Source of the DNA: Paragonimus westermani
Taxonomy: Eukaryota; Platyhelminthes; Trematoda; Plagiorchiida; Troglotrematidae
NCBI GenBank assembly: GCA_008508345.1
Contig: QNGE01000415.1
Location: 1-64,000, forward strand
Length of the DNA: 64,000 nucleotides
Direction: 5' to 3'
Part shown: in pieces, positions 1 to 13,720 of the stretch
Position numbering within the stretch: the stretch's first letter is position 1
Layout of the letters: the number at the start of each line of letters is the position of its first letter
Position numbers and translations under genes: made by a program
Notes under the pieces: generated by a model
What the model saw: only the letters and a program-made list of their open reading frames with translations
What the model was told of the DNA's origin: nothing
Database searches by the model: none

Positions 1-3000
1 AGAGAGAGAGAGTGAAATGTAACTGGACCAATTTTTGATATAACATTTGCGTCTGTGCTGTACTGTTAGTCATGAGCCACAAAAAGTGATTACTACACAG
101 CCTGTGAACAAAACAGCGTTTTAAAACTCAACAATGCCGTATATCCTGAGGACTGTACTTCTCATTCAAGCAGTATGAATAGCGTTATATAGAAGCAGTA
201 TTTCTATAAGTTCTTTGCAAAAACGATTGAGTTCTGCCTTCAACACAAAACACAAAGCAGTGGTACAGTACAAGTTACTGTATTACAAAACGCAATAAAC
301 AGACTTGATAGCTCATTCTAGTTTGAACTCCGCCTGGAGTGAAGCGTATAGGATGTACCATACGTGTTTTCTACTAAGGAAATTTCAACATCGTTAGTTA
401 TTTCTGTTTAACTGTATCAAGCGCATATGCATATTGTCAGATTATATGGCTGACTCACTAGTTATTGCATCTGTGTGTACAAACCCTGAACCAAAACACA
501 ACTCATTGATTGACAGATTTGAAGAGGTCAGAGGGCTGAGTTTATCCGTTAGGAAACAATTTTTTACTGTAAATTAATCAAACCAAAACGTCAGAACTAC
601 AACCCACTGATTTGATTTCTCAGGGCTGTATTAATTCACTGTCAAAGTGGGTGACTCACTTGAAAATAGTAATCACGTTTTATGACTACAGATTTAGCAT
701 GAGTTTTTGCGTTTAGGGTGAAGTTTTGGTCGGTTTTTTTAAAGGAGGTTTGCCCCTTGTCCTCGTTGTCTAAGTGGGACTTATTAGCAGTGCATGCCGC
801 TGTTGAGATTGGAGGCTAAGTACTGGTACACACGTGCATGGTGAGAGGTGCCCCACAGTATGATCATAACCTCTGTGGTTTCACACATTCAAAATTGAGT
901 GGTAATTGCATTTATATCATCCGTCTACCACCTGCATTAAATGTGCAAACTGAAGCCACGAAAGACAAATTGAGTTAACACTAAGAAATACTAGTTATGT
1001 TATCAGCAATTCCTAGACAGCTCCCAACACGTGACACAAAGCATCGGTATAGAAATGTGTTAGGTAACATATTATAAAGATATTACCTGTGACTGTGTGC
1101 AGACGTATTGACACATTGAAAAACCGTCAGGCACCTACATATACAGCTGGCTCTGTAAGTCATCCCAGAAGTTACTGATAAACCTTAAATAGAAGGTGGC
1201 TGGTTGAAAACTGAACAGTACCACAGAGAGCTACTCAGTTGTACTAATAAGTAGTGGAGCACACTCTGAAAATAACAGCCTTTGCCAATCTCGTTGATAC
1301 CTTCTGAATAAGGTTTGAGGCTGAAGAAATAATGTTACGCAGGTCGATGAACCTGTGGGCTACCTCAAGTAGATTGTCTGCATCGAGGCATTCGAGAGTA
1401 GTGAGACTACGGACTCGAAGCAGTAGTTGCCTCTTTGTAGACGCAAAGCACATTTCTCACACACCATCTTGATAAAATGCAGCACGATCAGATTACCAAC
1501 GGAGACGACAGCAACATTCTGGAACTTTGAGGAAAAATTCAGAAAAGTGCTCCACATTCTTCGCGTACTCAAGAAAGTTAGATAGTCATCCACTATTAAC
1601 AAACAGTCTGAAAGGATCTTGGCTGTTGCCGCGATCCAAGAAGATGATCAGGTTCATGAGGTCGACATACATTCCGTGCACATTTTGATTGGGATCGATC
1701 GGCCGGAAATAGAACCGGTGGTGTAATTCTAGATGCACAGAATCAACGATGAACTTAAAGGATCACCATTCCAGCAATACTCACGAGAGAGATTCGAAAG
1801 CTTCTGCACTCCCATTTGTTTGAAAAACGGGACAATGTTGACATTCGGTTTGTTCTGCAGCACTGTTCTTCATAAGAAACCTGGGCAGAAAACTTCTTTA
1901 GGGCATGTTTTCTTACCACTCTTAACGATCTGAATCTTCACAAAGGGCGAGTGAACGTGTGGCTCTACTACTACCTCCTCCAAAGCTGAGGAGAACCTCT
2001 GTTGCCTGTTCCACAAATGATGAGGTGGCCTTTCATCCACGACTGCTGCCTGCTTGTCAAATTTGCCATTTTAAATAGGGATACTACGTGAATGCCTAAG
2101 GTGGTAAGCCCTGGGAATGAATGTCAGCCTACCAATTTTCTCAGGATCATCTCTCACACTAACTGCTACCTGTCGAAGTACACCGGTACCACAGATCTGA
2201 CGGTAGGTAGGATAAGGTAGACACGAGAATCACGTCCATTGTACATCAATTTCTCTTACGTAACTTACTCCAGAGTGACATCAGATGAGCCACTCAGTTT
2301 TTAATTACTCCAAGATGCCGGCATGATAGTTTGGGCACCTATTCGCGTTTGCATGATGATTACACAGTGCGTGTGAAAACTTCTCGCTCAACGTTTTGGG
2401 GTCAGTTTTCTTTCTAGAGGCTGATCACTAAAATGCCTACAAAGTTCACTTTCGCCAGCTGTTTACACTCTGTGACGTTCGACAAAGCTGAAGCTCAGTA
2501 CCCATACGGAGCGCGGTTCCACACAGTAATGTTGTTGCAAACACACTCCGCACTCAGGAAGGAATTTCATAAGAAATATCCAGCGTTCTAAACCGTAATC
2601 AGTGTTTTGGTTCTTGTAATGGGCCAATCGATCAGTCATATTATGCTAGACCAGATGGACCAATGAGTATAAGATGTGGTGATAACAGCCCAAGTGTGTA
2701 AACCATCCAGAACAGAGTCAGTCAGCACCGGAATGCATTCCAAGCATCAAACTTCCTTCATCAACCCTGGTATCGACAATATCGTGGATAATATACTGAG
2801 GAACTTGAGGAGAGTTCACATACCTATAAAGAGAACTCGACCAAATATTAAACTAAATGCCCTTATAAAGTGTATTACAGCAGTCTGGATCCAAATGGTC
2901 GTGTCTTCTATCTCGAAACAGTGGGACTGGCTTTGAGAATTCCCGGAGTGAGCTGACATTTTCGTTTACCATTAAGAGTGATTACTGCATCTAATACGCC

Positions 3001-6000
3001 AAGCTGTCTCAAAAAGGTTAATCCTAACTCAAAGATTATCTTTGCCAGCTAATCAGTACATTCACGAACGACTATTAGGATCTCCCATCGGTGCTACCGC
3101 TCACCTTTGTATTTTATTCGAAGACAGTAATATCGAAGTGATCTACACATGAAGCCAAAACGAAGCCTTTTGTGCCAGGCAACATTTGGTGACGAGACCC
3201 GCTTTTACACTTCTGGCACATAATTTAGGACCATGGAAAGAAACAATCAGCACATACCACATGGACTCAAGTTCAAATTGTTGCACTCAGTGCTACTTAC
3301 TCAATTTATTTCAGCAAACTTACTGACTAATCAGACTTGTATCTCCTTCTGTGTTTTCATCACCAAACCCTAAAACTTACTGGATTGAGGTAATGCCTGG
3401 AGGTGGTTGATTCCACATGTTAAGCTCTTCCATTTGCGTAATGGGCGGTTCAGACCTAATAGAAGGTTATCCACTGCAGTGTACCTTTCCAGTTCATTAA
3501 CGGTAGTCGCCAGTCACTAACATCAAAATGGGAAAACCACATAGGCAGATTATCTTCTGTGTGCTCGCAACGGCTATAACCTTTTGTACATCCATAGTAA
3601 TTCCGTCATAATTTTTTATTCCATCAGCAATGTTAAATTATTTACCATGGTTCGGTTTCTAATTGGTAGCTTTTGCGGAGACACAAAACCTGGGAGCATA
3701 CATCCTAAACTATTTTCAGTGAGCTACAGTGAGAGTCATTTTGGAGAAAATTAGGACGAAGTGATATAGTCTGATTGACGTCCGTCCGTCTTCATGATGG
3801 CTGTAATGTTTTTAGTTGAATTCTGTAACTATTTTGTGAATCACCCTTCATCAAGCATTACCACCGGAACGTTAACCGAACATTTAATAGCTATGCATCT
3901 ACCTTCACAACCGGTAACTTTCTGATAATCCACCGTTGTAAAAATTCATCTCCTTCCCGGCATTCTAAAACCTGTAAACTTAGTTTACATAAAGAGTTGA
4001 ACATCGTTGAAGTAACTAGATTAGGAGGTACTGGTGAAAGTCATACCCACCGTATCGACCACAATGTGAAGCTCTAAAGTGACAGATACGGAACGGTGGT
4101 GAGATACCTGACATTAATTTCGTAAGGTAGGCGGCCTTGGCTCCCAGTGTGCGGAAAGGCAATTCCAATCATTCAAGTCAAGTTGCCAGAGAAGCGGTAG
4201 AGAGTGCCTCTCCAGCCAGCCCATTGTGTCCATCGCTTCGCGTAACTGAATCTGAGACACTGGATGTCACTCTTCTTCTAACCGCACTATTGTGAAAGCT
4301 TAGCACACTGATATCTCAGAGGTTTTAATATATGGTGCTTACACGAATTGAGCGACATCAATGTTTCTCAGGTTCCACTCGAAAACATCAATCTTGTTCG
4401 ACTGTGTAATATGTCCGGCTCATTTCAGGATAATGGAACACTAAGTAGCATAAAAGTTACAGCTTTGAGAAAATCAACTACAAACCATTTTTAGAAATGT
4501 ATGAATATTCAAACATTTTGCACGAACAACCGTTCAATTCAGTCTTACAAGGGGTGCACCTGTGACCGATAAGATACCAATCAAGACCTAACAGGACAAT
4601 AATAGCACTTGCCAAATGAGGCCACGGTGTTTGAGTATTCTCCAACTGAACAATAATTATTTTGTATTTGAATACACACCTACAGAAAATTTGCAGAGAT
4701 TGGTACTCTTTTCAGTCAATGACGTTGATATGCAATTCAGGTAAATCAGTGCTACTCGTTCGCGAGTCAGATGACTGTCTGAAAGTTGCCTGGTTAGCAT
4801 TAGATATTTCAGTCACAGACTGTCCGAAAGAAGGAAGCACGTGGACACATGGGTTAGAAAATGTATGTAAATCTCGTTCTGACCGAAATGCGCTCACAAT
4901 ACAAAATTGTGTTAGTTTCGATCAAAGATTGCCGATTTTGAAAGAGTCTATTTTCTGGCTACAAGTTAGGACTGTTTAACTGGTCTGCTACAACTTTACT
5001 TGGTGTAGCTGAGCGGTTGAGAGTAGCTAACTTTCCATCAAATTCATACGATTGTTCCATTCGTGCGGCGTTCAAAACTTGCTTAACTCTTCCTAACAGT
5101 GAATAAATTATAGTAGTTTATAACCAATTTGCCGATTATTTTCGTCGTTTTTCTCAGACTCAGCAGAGTCCACAGATCATCGAGGATGTTGACAAGTTCT
5201 AGAACTGTACAGAAAAGTTTGTCCACACCTGTTGTTTGTACTTCCCACTTAACGTGTTAATCACTAAAGATGTTGAACTTGTATGGCAGTACCTCTTGTG
5301 TTAGCATATACTATCCCCAGAGTTGGTCTAGTTCAAACCTTTTCTGCCGGACGGATTACAGGTTGTGATGAATTTTTCACAAAACACTTCGCTCACTCTT
5401 ACCCACAAACAATACTCATGGCATACTTAGTCAATATGTTTTTCCGTCATTGATTCGTTTGGTCTTCAAACCATTACCTGAACTAACGTCTACATACACA
5501 TCACCAGGTCTCGCGTTTTCTCACGCTGTGCACACAGAGCTACACTGGTGATACTGAAATCATAAACTGAAACATTCTGTTTCTCACTGTTTCATCCATG
5601 AATTTCGTTTTTAACCTTAGTGAGTAAATATGCAGTTATAAATGAAAATTTACCCAGCAGGTGATCAAAGCACATGAATAAGCCAATATCCAGCTTAGCA
5701 ATCGGTTGTTAAACGCCATTTTAGTGTCGATATGCGATACTGACGAATTCTAACAAAGGTGAACCTCTATTCTGTTGCCACTTTTCGAAAACGGTCGCAA
5801 AAGTCACAATCATCCGTGAGTAGTGTTCAAAATATATCGGTCAAAGCTCTTCATTAGTCATCCGTAATCTTTGTAGTAACCGGAATATCGTTGAAAAAAT
5901 CCAGGATTTTTTGGTTGCATAGCCCGCGGCGTTAACTTTTATCCCGCTTTTACGCAAACTCTACATGTTTCACCTTAATATACGCTTATTGTGAGTCCGC

Positions 6001-6409
6001 TAAATGCTGGCAGTTGTGCATGTATATATACATGTTTACATACCTACTGTTGTGACTAGTCTAGACGTGGTTGCGCTCCTGACCTACCGTATTTTGTTGA
6101 CCACAAGTAATACATTCATGTTAGTAAATAGGTAGGTTGAGGCAACGCAGTTTTAATAAATAGCATTATGCATACAAATTATTTATCATCGACCGGTTAA
6201 ATATGACCTGTTCTACACACTTATCGGCCAGTGTTTAGTCATTTTTAGACGCTCTGGTTGCTGATTTGTTTACCTACGTTAACGCAATTGTGCTAATGAA
6301 CGGCAGGTGATTGGTTTTTTAGTATTGAGTTTCAGGGATTTCTGATATTTCAAATTGAAAATCATCCATATATTCGATCACATTCGTTGCTTTCGGATAA
6401 GTCGACTCA
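1..6409. other. Non-coding stretch, no gene recognised
   Basis: AT-rich sequence with frequent stops in all frames. It opens with a short (AG)n run at 1-12. The longest open frames are about 60-105 codons (for example 4662-4979 on the plus strand) and show no motif I recognise. I see no convincing exon, RNA gene or mobile element. It could be intergenic or intronic. Confidence 0.6.
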
Positions 6410-6560
6410 GAAAAGGAGATGCACTACTGTTGAGCTCCATTAAGGATGAAACTCAAGTTTAGTGCTTCCTTACGAAGTGAGCCGATCGAAAAGCTTGTTT
6501 GAATGCAATGGCTGTGCTCGCGTTTGGGTGGTGTTCAATTTGAGAATTGAATTTTGCTTG
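6410..6560 (+). repeat. Ribozyme-bearing short repeat, 5'-truncated copy
   Basis: This is the 3' two thirds of the short repeat family seen in fuller form at about 60829-61082. The tRNA-like head is missing or unrecognisable. What remains is the hammerhead-like segment (6421-6465) and the family tail, including the 'ggctgtgctcgcg' and 'gggtggtgttca' blocks that match the tail at 61050-61080. Non-coding; it would have been moved by another element's reverse transcriptase. Confidence 0.65.
6421..6465 (+). ncRNA. Hammerhead-like ribozyme motif (type I), degenerate core
   Basis: Read in order: stem I 5' strand GCACTA (6421-6426); core CTGTTGA (6427-6433, consensus CTGATGA, so one A-to-T change); a shortened stem II (6434-6447); GAA (6448-6450); a minimal stem III of AC, loop TCAA, GT (6451-6458); cleavage position T (6459); stem I 3' strand TAGTGC (6460-6465), the exact reverse complement of the 5' strand. 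Stem I is perfect here, but the core substitution and a damaged stem II predict loss of self-cleavage. The assignment rests on comparing three copies in this window. Confidence 0.6.
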
Positions 6561-7311
6561 AATTGTAACTTTATTGACAAAGAGGTTCTTAATGTTTGGA
6601 AATTGTAACTTGATCATTGTGCTAACTACAATCGACTTTCCTGGAGAGTTACTTGCAGACGACCTGTGGTTGCTAAGACGGTGCTATCCCAAAATGAATG
6701 GGATTTATCCGCGGATCCTCCGCTGGTAGTTGTTAAACTTATCCAAACGATATCGTAACATGCTTGAAATATACACACATAAGGGTCATGACTGATTTTA
6801 TTGCACATTCAAACCTCTTAGTCACTAGAAATCTTAACAGTATGTCGTTTGTAAGGAAGTGCGAACATTGTTCCTAAAAATGGTGAAAACTTTTAAGCAG
6901 TCGACACCAGGTTAATCCCACTGAAATTGTCACATTTCACTGTACAGTCAGAAATGATATAACCAGACAAATATAGGTATTGCATTCGATAGCAAACCAT
7001 TTCTACGGGTACATATTCTCTCAGAATATCAAGTGCTTGCTTGTATGTACATTAGTGAACAATTAAAGAAGGATTGGTCTATGTTGTTTCAAACACCAAA
7101 CCCCGGATTCATCAACAGTTTTCTCAGTACTGAGTGCATGAAATCGAAATTTGCATGAAGCATGCTTTGAAATAACACATTAATTTAATAGCCTGCTAAA
7201 CTGTAGTAAAGCTTGTTCTCTGTTCAATGTACTGAACCCATAACTAAACTGGTGCTGCTCTTCACAAGTACATGTCATTCGTAATATTAAGAATTTCGGG
7301 GGGAAATATAG
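6561..7311. other. Non-coding stretch, nothing recognised
   Basis: AT-rich sequence without a supported gene, RNA or repeat. The open frames are short and have no recognisable motif. Confidence 0.55.
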
Positions 7312-7505
7312 CAGATGTTTGCAGTTCTGGTGTTCCACGTCCGCTTACTCTCGGCGATGCACGCGTTCCCAGGAGCGAGACTTTAAATACCGTTTCGCCT
7401 AGATCTCATGTTAATCGAACGACAAGTGGAAGACGCCAGTGGCTTACAGTGGTCTTCACTGAGGCTGGTGCTTTTGTGTACGACACACTAAATCGCTATT
7501 CACAG
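7312..7505 (+). CDS. Possible internal exon of an unknown host gene
   Basis: An open frame of about 64 codons runs from an AG at 7310-7311 to CACAG followed by GTATGC at 7501-7510, a good match to a splice donor. The translated segment is compositionally protein-like and ends '...EAGAFVYDTLNRYSQ'. It is less AT-rich than its surroundings, unlike the chance frames nearby. Weak points: the acceptor has no clear polypyrimidine tract, I recognise no domain, and no neighbouring exon could be paired with it. It could be a true exon, an old mobile-element remnant or a chance frame. Confidence 0.3.
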
Positions 7506-10500
7506 GTATGCATGAAACCTGATTTAAGATAGCAAGATACTGGAGAATGGAGACCGGATAGTTAGTCAACGGAATGTGCAATTGGTTTGGTATAACACGG
7601 TTGGCACTACCGACACGGAATAATAGCTGAGAAGGTAGCGGACCGGACGGCTATGATCCACACCAAAGTGACCTGTTATATAAATACCTCGGGCAGAATT
7701 CCTCAGTAACTCAGGTACAGTATTTAACCATAGATTTTCGAAAATTTTCTTATGGATTACAGTGAACGCAGACCAGACTAGGTCACTAAAAAGTCTCTGC
7801 GTAAAAGGGCATAATGTTAACAACTCTCCCGTTTTGATGAGTACGTTTGCCAACAAAGCACCATACTGGAGTTCTTAATCTCCTTAAAGTTCACCAGTGA
7901 TACATGAGTTTATTATGGCTGTGAGACAAATGGAAGGAAATTGTGAATTTTGGGGTTTCTTCGAAACAGTGTAGCTGAAGAGTTGGTGGGAACACGAAAG
8001 CTGTGGTTAAATATGGGTGGAAATTTACTTTAATTCACCGGAAACTTCGCATTGGATCGTTTTATTTGTTAAAAAACGATACAGTTTCTGTCAGCAAAGG
8101 TGTTCCGTAGAAATTGTAACTTTCTGCACTCAGCTAAATACTTTTCAAAATTTTGGTTTTGGAGACCCCAGAAAAATCTCTTGGTGACTGAAGATTGGAG
8201 GTTCATAACGGGTGTGCTTCTAGATTGGAAATCATTCAATCGGTCAAACTGGATCCCAAATGCATCAGTACACTTGAAACAGTCATTTTCAAACTCTAAC
8301 ATTTGATTAATAGGCTTCGAAGGTATTTGCTGACAACTACATGTGATCGATTGACCGAGTTAATCATTAACCATTGTCTGGTAGGTTTCACTTTGTTAAC
8401 TTATTAAAGAGAAATAGAGGACTTCGTTTAAATCAAGATCGACTGTACAGTGTGCGTTTACAAAGTCAGCTGGTACGTTGAACATTTGGTCGATTTTTCA
8501 TAGACAAGCATCAGCCCTCATATAAATGGCCATCATTCTATGGTGACTTATGTGGAATAAACTGGTCTTCACTTCTAACTGTTGGACACCACACTTCAAA
8601 AAATACTGCCGGTAGCGAAGTTGAAAGATTTCATTGGTTCTGCTGCTGATCGACAGGTCGACAAAAGAGCTACATTTGACAGCACTTAATGACAGAAGCA
8701 TGATAAGTGCCAACTCGGTAGCTTTTAACGGGTTTACTGAAGCGATCAAGCAAAAAGTCAGCTATCCAAACCTACCTCTGCGCATTACTGCCGTAAAAAT
8801 GTCCACAGGTGGTTGGTGACATTTACCCTCTGCTGAACATTCGTATGAGCCTCTTCTCCGGCTAACGTACACTTATCCACCGATAGCAGCTTACTTGTTC
8901 CGGATGACAGGAAACAAGCACTTTAAGGCAATTCTTTGATCAAACCGAAGTTTTCGGTTGTTTGTTTGCACCGCCTTCAATCTGAAAGAGCAAAATGCCG
9001 TATTTTAGACACCGTGGTTCGAATGTGCAAGTTAAAACAGTAGACTCAAAGAAACTTTTCACAAGATGTATGGTCGCACTGAGCTCTATTCCTTAGGTCA
9101 GTTTGAATATCTGTTCGCCCCCACAACCAGAAAAACCGCTTCAAGTGATTTTCCGACAAATTACATTTTGCTTGCTTGACGACTATTATGGCATAAGTTG
9201 CAATGTACTGTTCGCCGATCTATGTTTAAAATCCGTTAAACTCGTGAGGTCCACTAAAAATTTTAGCAGAAACTATTAACTGACGAATAATCCGGTTGAA
9301 CGATGACAGCTTTGTACATACAATACATTGAAGTTTCTCTAGCAACTTCAACAACGCGGCCTTTTTTACTCACAATTTGTAATATGTCTGGCCAGCCAAA
9401 AACAGCACAGCAGGTAGGTTTATACAAGAATGACCGATAGTTCAAACGGTAACAACCAAACACGTTGTTCTTCATGTTTAGCTTAGTGAGTTAATGAAAT
9501 CCACGGGTGACTGAATAGCCCACAGAGTGAACGAATGATTGTAACCAGATTACAAGGTCCCGAAAGAATAACCAAACCAAACTGGAAAACGAGGTTATTC
9601 ATTTCCTGAAAATACAACCATAGGTAAGTTATTAGGTAGCTGAACATTTATTTGATCGTTTATTTATTAAGTGGGTGAATGGGTAGGGGTTTGCGATGAT
9701 CATCGGCACCTCGTGCCTGACCGTGTGCGACCGAGCTACCACCACGCATGCAGTCGCCCCAAACGAGTCTTGGAAGACGAAGCTTGTTTCAATTGCAGAT
9801 ACATTAAGAAGTTTCATTCTGGTTTGGATCATTTGTCGAGCAAACTTCAAGACCATTGGACAGGAATTTCTCTGACCAGACTTTTTAATTTCTCGTCTTA
9901 CTGACGGAGGGTTTTTCCGGGGAATTGTGCCATACATGCATTACTTCCGATCTCGAAGTGGGCAGTTACCCACATCCCGACGATATGAAACTATTTGCTA
10001 TGCCCTCAGTATTTTTGGATTATTTTTGTACTAAATCTAGGTCTATCAATGAGAACCCTGACTCTTATTGCTGGTAGACGTAAACATTTCGTATTGACTC
10101 GTCAGTATCAAATTTACAATGAAATGAGTCAGTTTTTATAGCAGGCGATTCAGGCGGTTGGTAACCAATAAGCGGGTTAATATAAATCAATTACTGTTTA
10201 CCAACTCCCTGAATTTTTTGCTATCAAAAATCGGTCCACGTTACTGTAAACTTGGTACTGACGAGTCAACACGAAGTGTTTGCATCTACTGGTTTTCGAG
10301 TTTCATCTGTTTTGTTCGAACTTTTGAAGGAAACTGACTGTTTCAAACTTACACTGAAGCGACACTACATTAAAGTGACGCAGTTTGGACTGACACTATT
10401 CCACAGGCCAGAGCAACTTACACTGCATTCGTTAGCCGGTTGTCGTTAGAACGGTATGTCAACCGAGCCCCATCTCTCAGGCATCTGCGACTAACCTACG

Positions 10501-13269
10501 TAACAGTAGCTCTCTACTCTTAACATCTATATCAACCATTTCAGAGAGACTATCAGTCTTTGTCAACCAGATATCAGCGGTTCTTCGGTCATCTGTGGTG
10601 TGTTCAAAAGGGGATAATTACACCCAGTTCAATCATTCATACAGATTCTCTATTATAAACAGTTGTACCAACTGTGCACGTCGTCCTGCTTTCTGTTCAG
10701 ACGAAGAATCCATAAGCTACGACAGCCGACAAGAGAATCTCAGAAAATCGGATTTTTACTGATCTGCATTCATACTCCGATGTGTAGTTTCGAGTTGCTT
10801 AGCACTGATATCAGCTGGGCTTCAGAACGAAGATCGCGGCCAGTTACCGGGTCACTCGAGTGTAATTAGCACAAACAGGTCGATTGGCTTTTGTAGCCAA
10901 TCATGTAGTTGGACTTTCATTGCACACAATGCAACCCACTATTTTATCCCTCACTGCCCCCTCTTTTTGGCCCGATCTATTATCTACCCTACCTTCTGGT
11001 CGCGTTGAACGTTCCGTTAAATCCGCCTTAAATGTGCATCCTCAAGATTTGCACGATTTCTGTAAACAGGCTATTCTAGTGTTCTGTCCATACCCACGTG
11101 TTAAGCCAATTCATTTTACGCTTCCCATCTGTTGATCTATCCTCTTCCTGTCTACATATCAATTGGTATTCTATAACTGTAGGAGTGTTTGTTATCTATC
11201 GGATGATTTCATAAGTTCAGATTCATCTATCAGAACTGTTTCTCGGTGTCCTGCCGATTGCAAATAACTTCGAAAGCTGGCATGAAAGTTCAACTCACGT
11301 AGCCTCATATTGCACAATGACATTTTGGATACCCTACCCCCATATAATACAAGCCGATCAACCGCAACAATAAAAATAACGATTGATTACTTGTGCAAAT
11401 CAAAGACTTACGCGATATGAAGCGGAGCATCAAAACGGTTCAAAACGTCTTGCAGAATGATATCGCAAGCATTTTGGCATCAGCGTGTTATAATCTGTTA
11501 TCCACTTTTAGAACATGAAAAGAGGAAGTTATTGATAATCGTTATAATGTCATGAAAATACCAGTCTAATTACCCCTCAAAAGCATTAGTGCGCTAACCG
11601 TCTGTATTTTCTGAGTTTATTAAAAAGTCCAGTAAGTGATCCAACTCGTCTTGCCTTACCAATAGTGAATCGGTAAATACAAAACTACGGGCTCATACCT
11701 TGAAGAAAAAGCGGTTATGTTTGTTAATCTTTTAAAGATATGGTCTACCATCTGTTATTAGTCATATTAAACCAAGTACGCCGGAAGTATAGAACCAAAC
11801 AAACTGTAGCCCACAATCTTCAGTTCACCGTACTCATTCTTCAAGTAATCGAGTTGAGAGAGCTGTCACCACAAAATTCACTTTGTAAGGCTCATCATGG
11901 TGAACACTTCCAAATGATAGATCCATTCAACGTTCTGTATGAAAAACACCCTGAATTGCTTTGCATATTCTGCAGTACTAAGACAGAAATAGGACAAAGT
12001 AGGACGATACAGCAGTTTACTCACTGGAATCGCACGATTTAATCGGAGTTCATCTAAAAACATTAGCAAACCATGTAGGATGTTCCCTCCACTAACAGAT
12101 AAATAATGTGACCGTCGTCTAAACTGAAGATGGCAGAAAAAACACAGATATCTTCAAAGATGACGAATTTCGCGAAACGGATAAATCATACTAACCATAA
12201 TCTATCAAAGTTAGACTTACGATGACAGTATTTTGTAATGTCATTTTTTGTCTACAAAATGAAATCGTATTTTAGACATGTGTTATATATCAAAACCGTT
12301 CATTATCGATGAAACAGAAACCTGGTGTGGTACTTAGTGAACACGAGTAAATGACCAGTACACGAAAAGCGGCGTGTGGCTCTTTATACTGACATTCCTC
12401 TCGAATCGTTTGTGTTTCGTCACCTGGTTCCCGTAAGTGGCTAAAAATGCTCCTGGAAAGCTATTTAATCATTCTGGCTATACTCACGTTTAAAGTATTA
12501 CTGTCCATAGAGGATACATCACGGATACGTACAACCGTGCGACATATCCATCGGAAAAGCCAAAAACGGTGCATCTGCTGCATGTAGACGACATGCTATA
12601 GGCAAAGTACCTACCCCGAAACAGTGTCAAAATTTGACAATTTTGGAATCGCTAATTATGCTAACGATATAGTGACCTGCACCCATATGCCCAATCCATT
12701 CCAGGAGCTCGAAAATCCTCTACTTTTCCTCATTCTACTAGGTTTATCAGCTCCACACGTATCTCAACACGTTAAATCATCCGTTTTCGCTCACTCGTTG
12801 CAGGTAGTTCAACTGTCTGCTGAAAATGCTTTCTGTGATAGCGACCTTCCTGTCTAACAAACTCGACGATCCTTGAGATATCTGTGGTTGAAAAAAACCA
12901 GTTAGAATTAACATTATGGAAACCTGGTGCAAAAACAATAACGCTGGAAATAAAGTCTCATCTTTGATATGACATCGCTTCAGAGTGAACAGAACATGGG
13001 CAGAGATTATACAGCTCTCACTTTGGGTTCTCATTTAAGGACTTGTGGATTACACTGAATCGATCCGGCGAGCTGTTCGGTATGTTCGATCAGCGTAATC
13101 TATGAACGGTCTTCTACTCACAAGGATGTCGATATAATCTCGTTTGGCGCTCTGTGTAGCATACCATCTTCAGAGCGCTTTCAGAAGTAAATGATGGAAG
13201 ACCTTAACTACTCCTTGCTAGATTTCACAGATCACGGTTAAGACCGGACCATCTTCCCCTGCTATGGAA
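7506..13269. other. Non-coding stretch, no gene recognised
   Basis: Mostly AT-rich sequence with short frames only. A segment at 9632-9937 is open on both strands for 77-101 codons and is locally richer in GC; I cannot assign it. A pyrimidine-rich segment ending in CAG near 10708 looks like a splice acceptor, but the open frame behind it is short and unrecognised. Confidence 0.5.
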
Positions 13270-13720
13270 TTCTTCGGAAAATTAACGGAAGCCGGATCAA
13301 TTCAGCACTTGCAGGATTTCAATGTGGCGAGTGGGCTAACAGTCATGTTGCCTAGATTATACTCATACCAGCGGTGCTACTGCACGCCAACGACAGAATT
13401 CTAACGAAATGTGGGGTGTCCGGTATCTGTAGAACGCCTACAGAAACGGTTAGAATCGTGGGTTATCAGTAAGACGCTTGCCAGTTAGCCCCGACAAATC
13501 TACGTCTTATAATGAGAATGAAGCCGCTAGTTTGTGGGTCCATGGTGTCATCCTTCCTTGTGTGTTCCAAAAAGAACAGATGTTGTTTGGATGCAACTTG
13601 CTAGACATGCTCTGATGACAAGATAGAACAGTCATCTGTAAACCTCTCAGAACTGCCCTGGAGCAAGCCACGAAGGGCTACTGTTTATCAACCGAAGATG
13701 ACCTAATCGTTATGGAAGAA
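13270..13720 (+). pseudogene. Decayed non-LTR retrotransposon reverse transcriptase fragment
   Basis: Conceptual translation with frameshifts gives 'LQKRLESWVISK' followed, after a one-base shift, by 'LPVSPDKSTSY' (about 13439-13515). This resembles the block after the catalytic YADD in CR1/Jockey-like LINE reverse transcriptases, where a helix rich in L, W and S precedes a 'lpl.p.K' strand. Downstream, 'RTALEQATKG' (about 13640-13675) fits the later thumb region. The upstream part (13290-13400) is too mutated to show the SGxPQG and YADD boxes clearly. The family is inferred and could be another LINE clade. No intact frame, so it is a fossil. Confidence 0.4.

Noticed and set aside
10690..10869. 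Strong splice-acceptor-like tract ending CAG near 10708 with a charged short frame behind it
   Set aside because: The frame ends after about 20 codons, no partner exon could be identified and no domain is visible.
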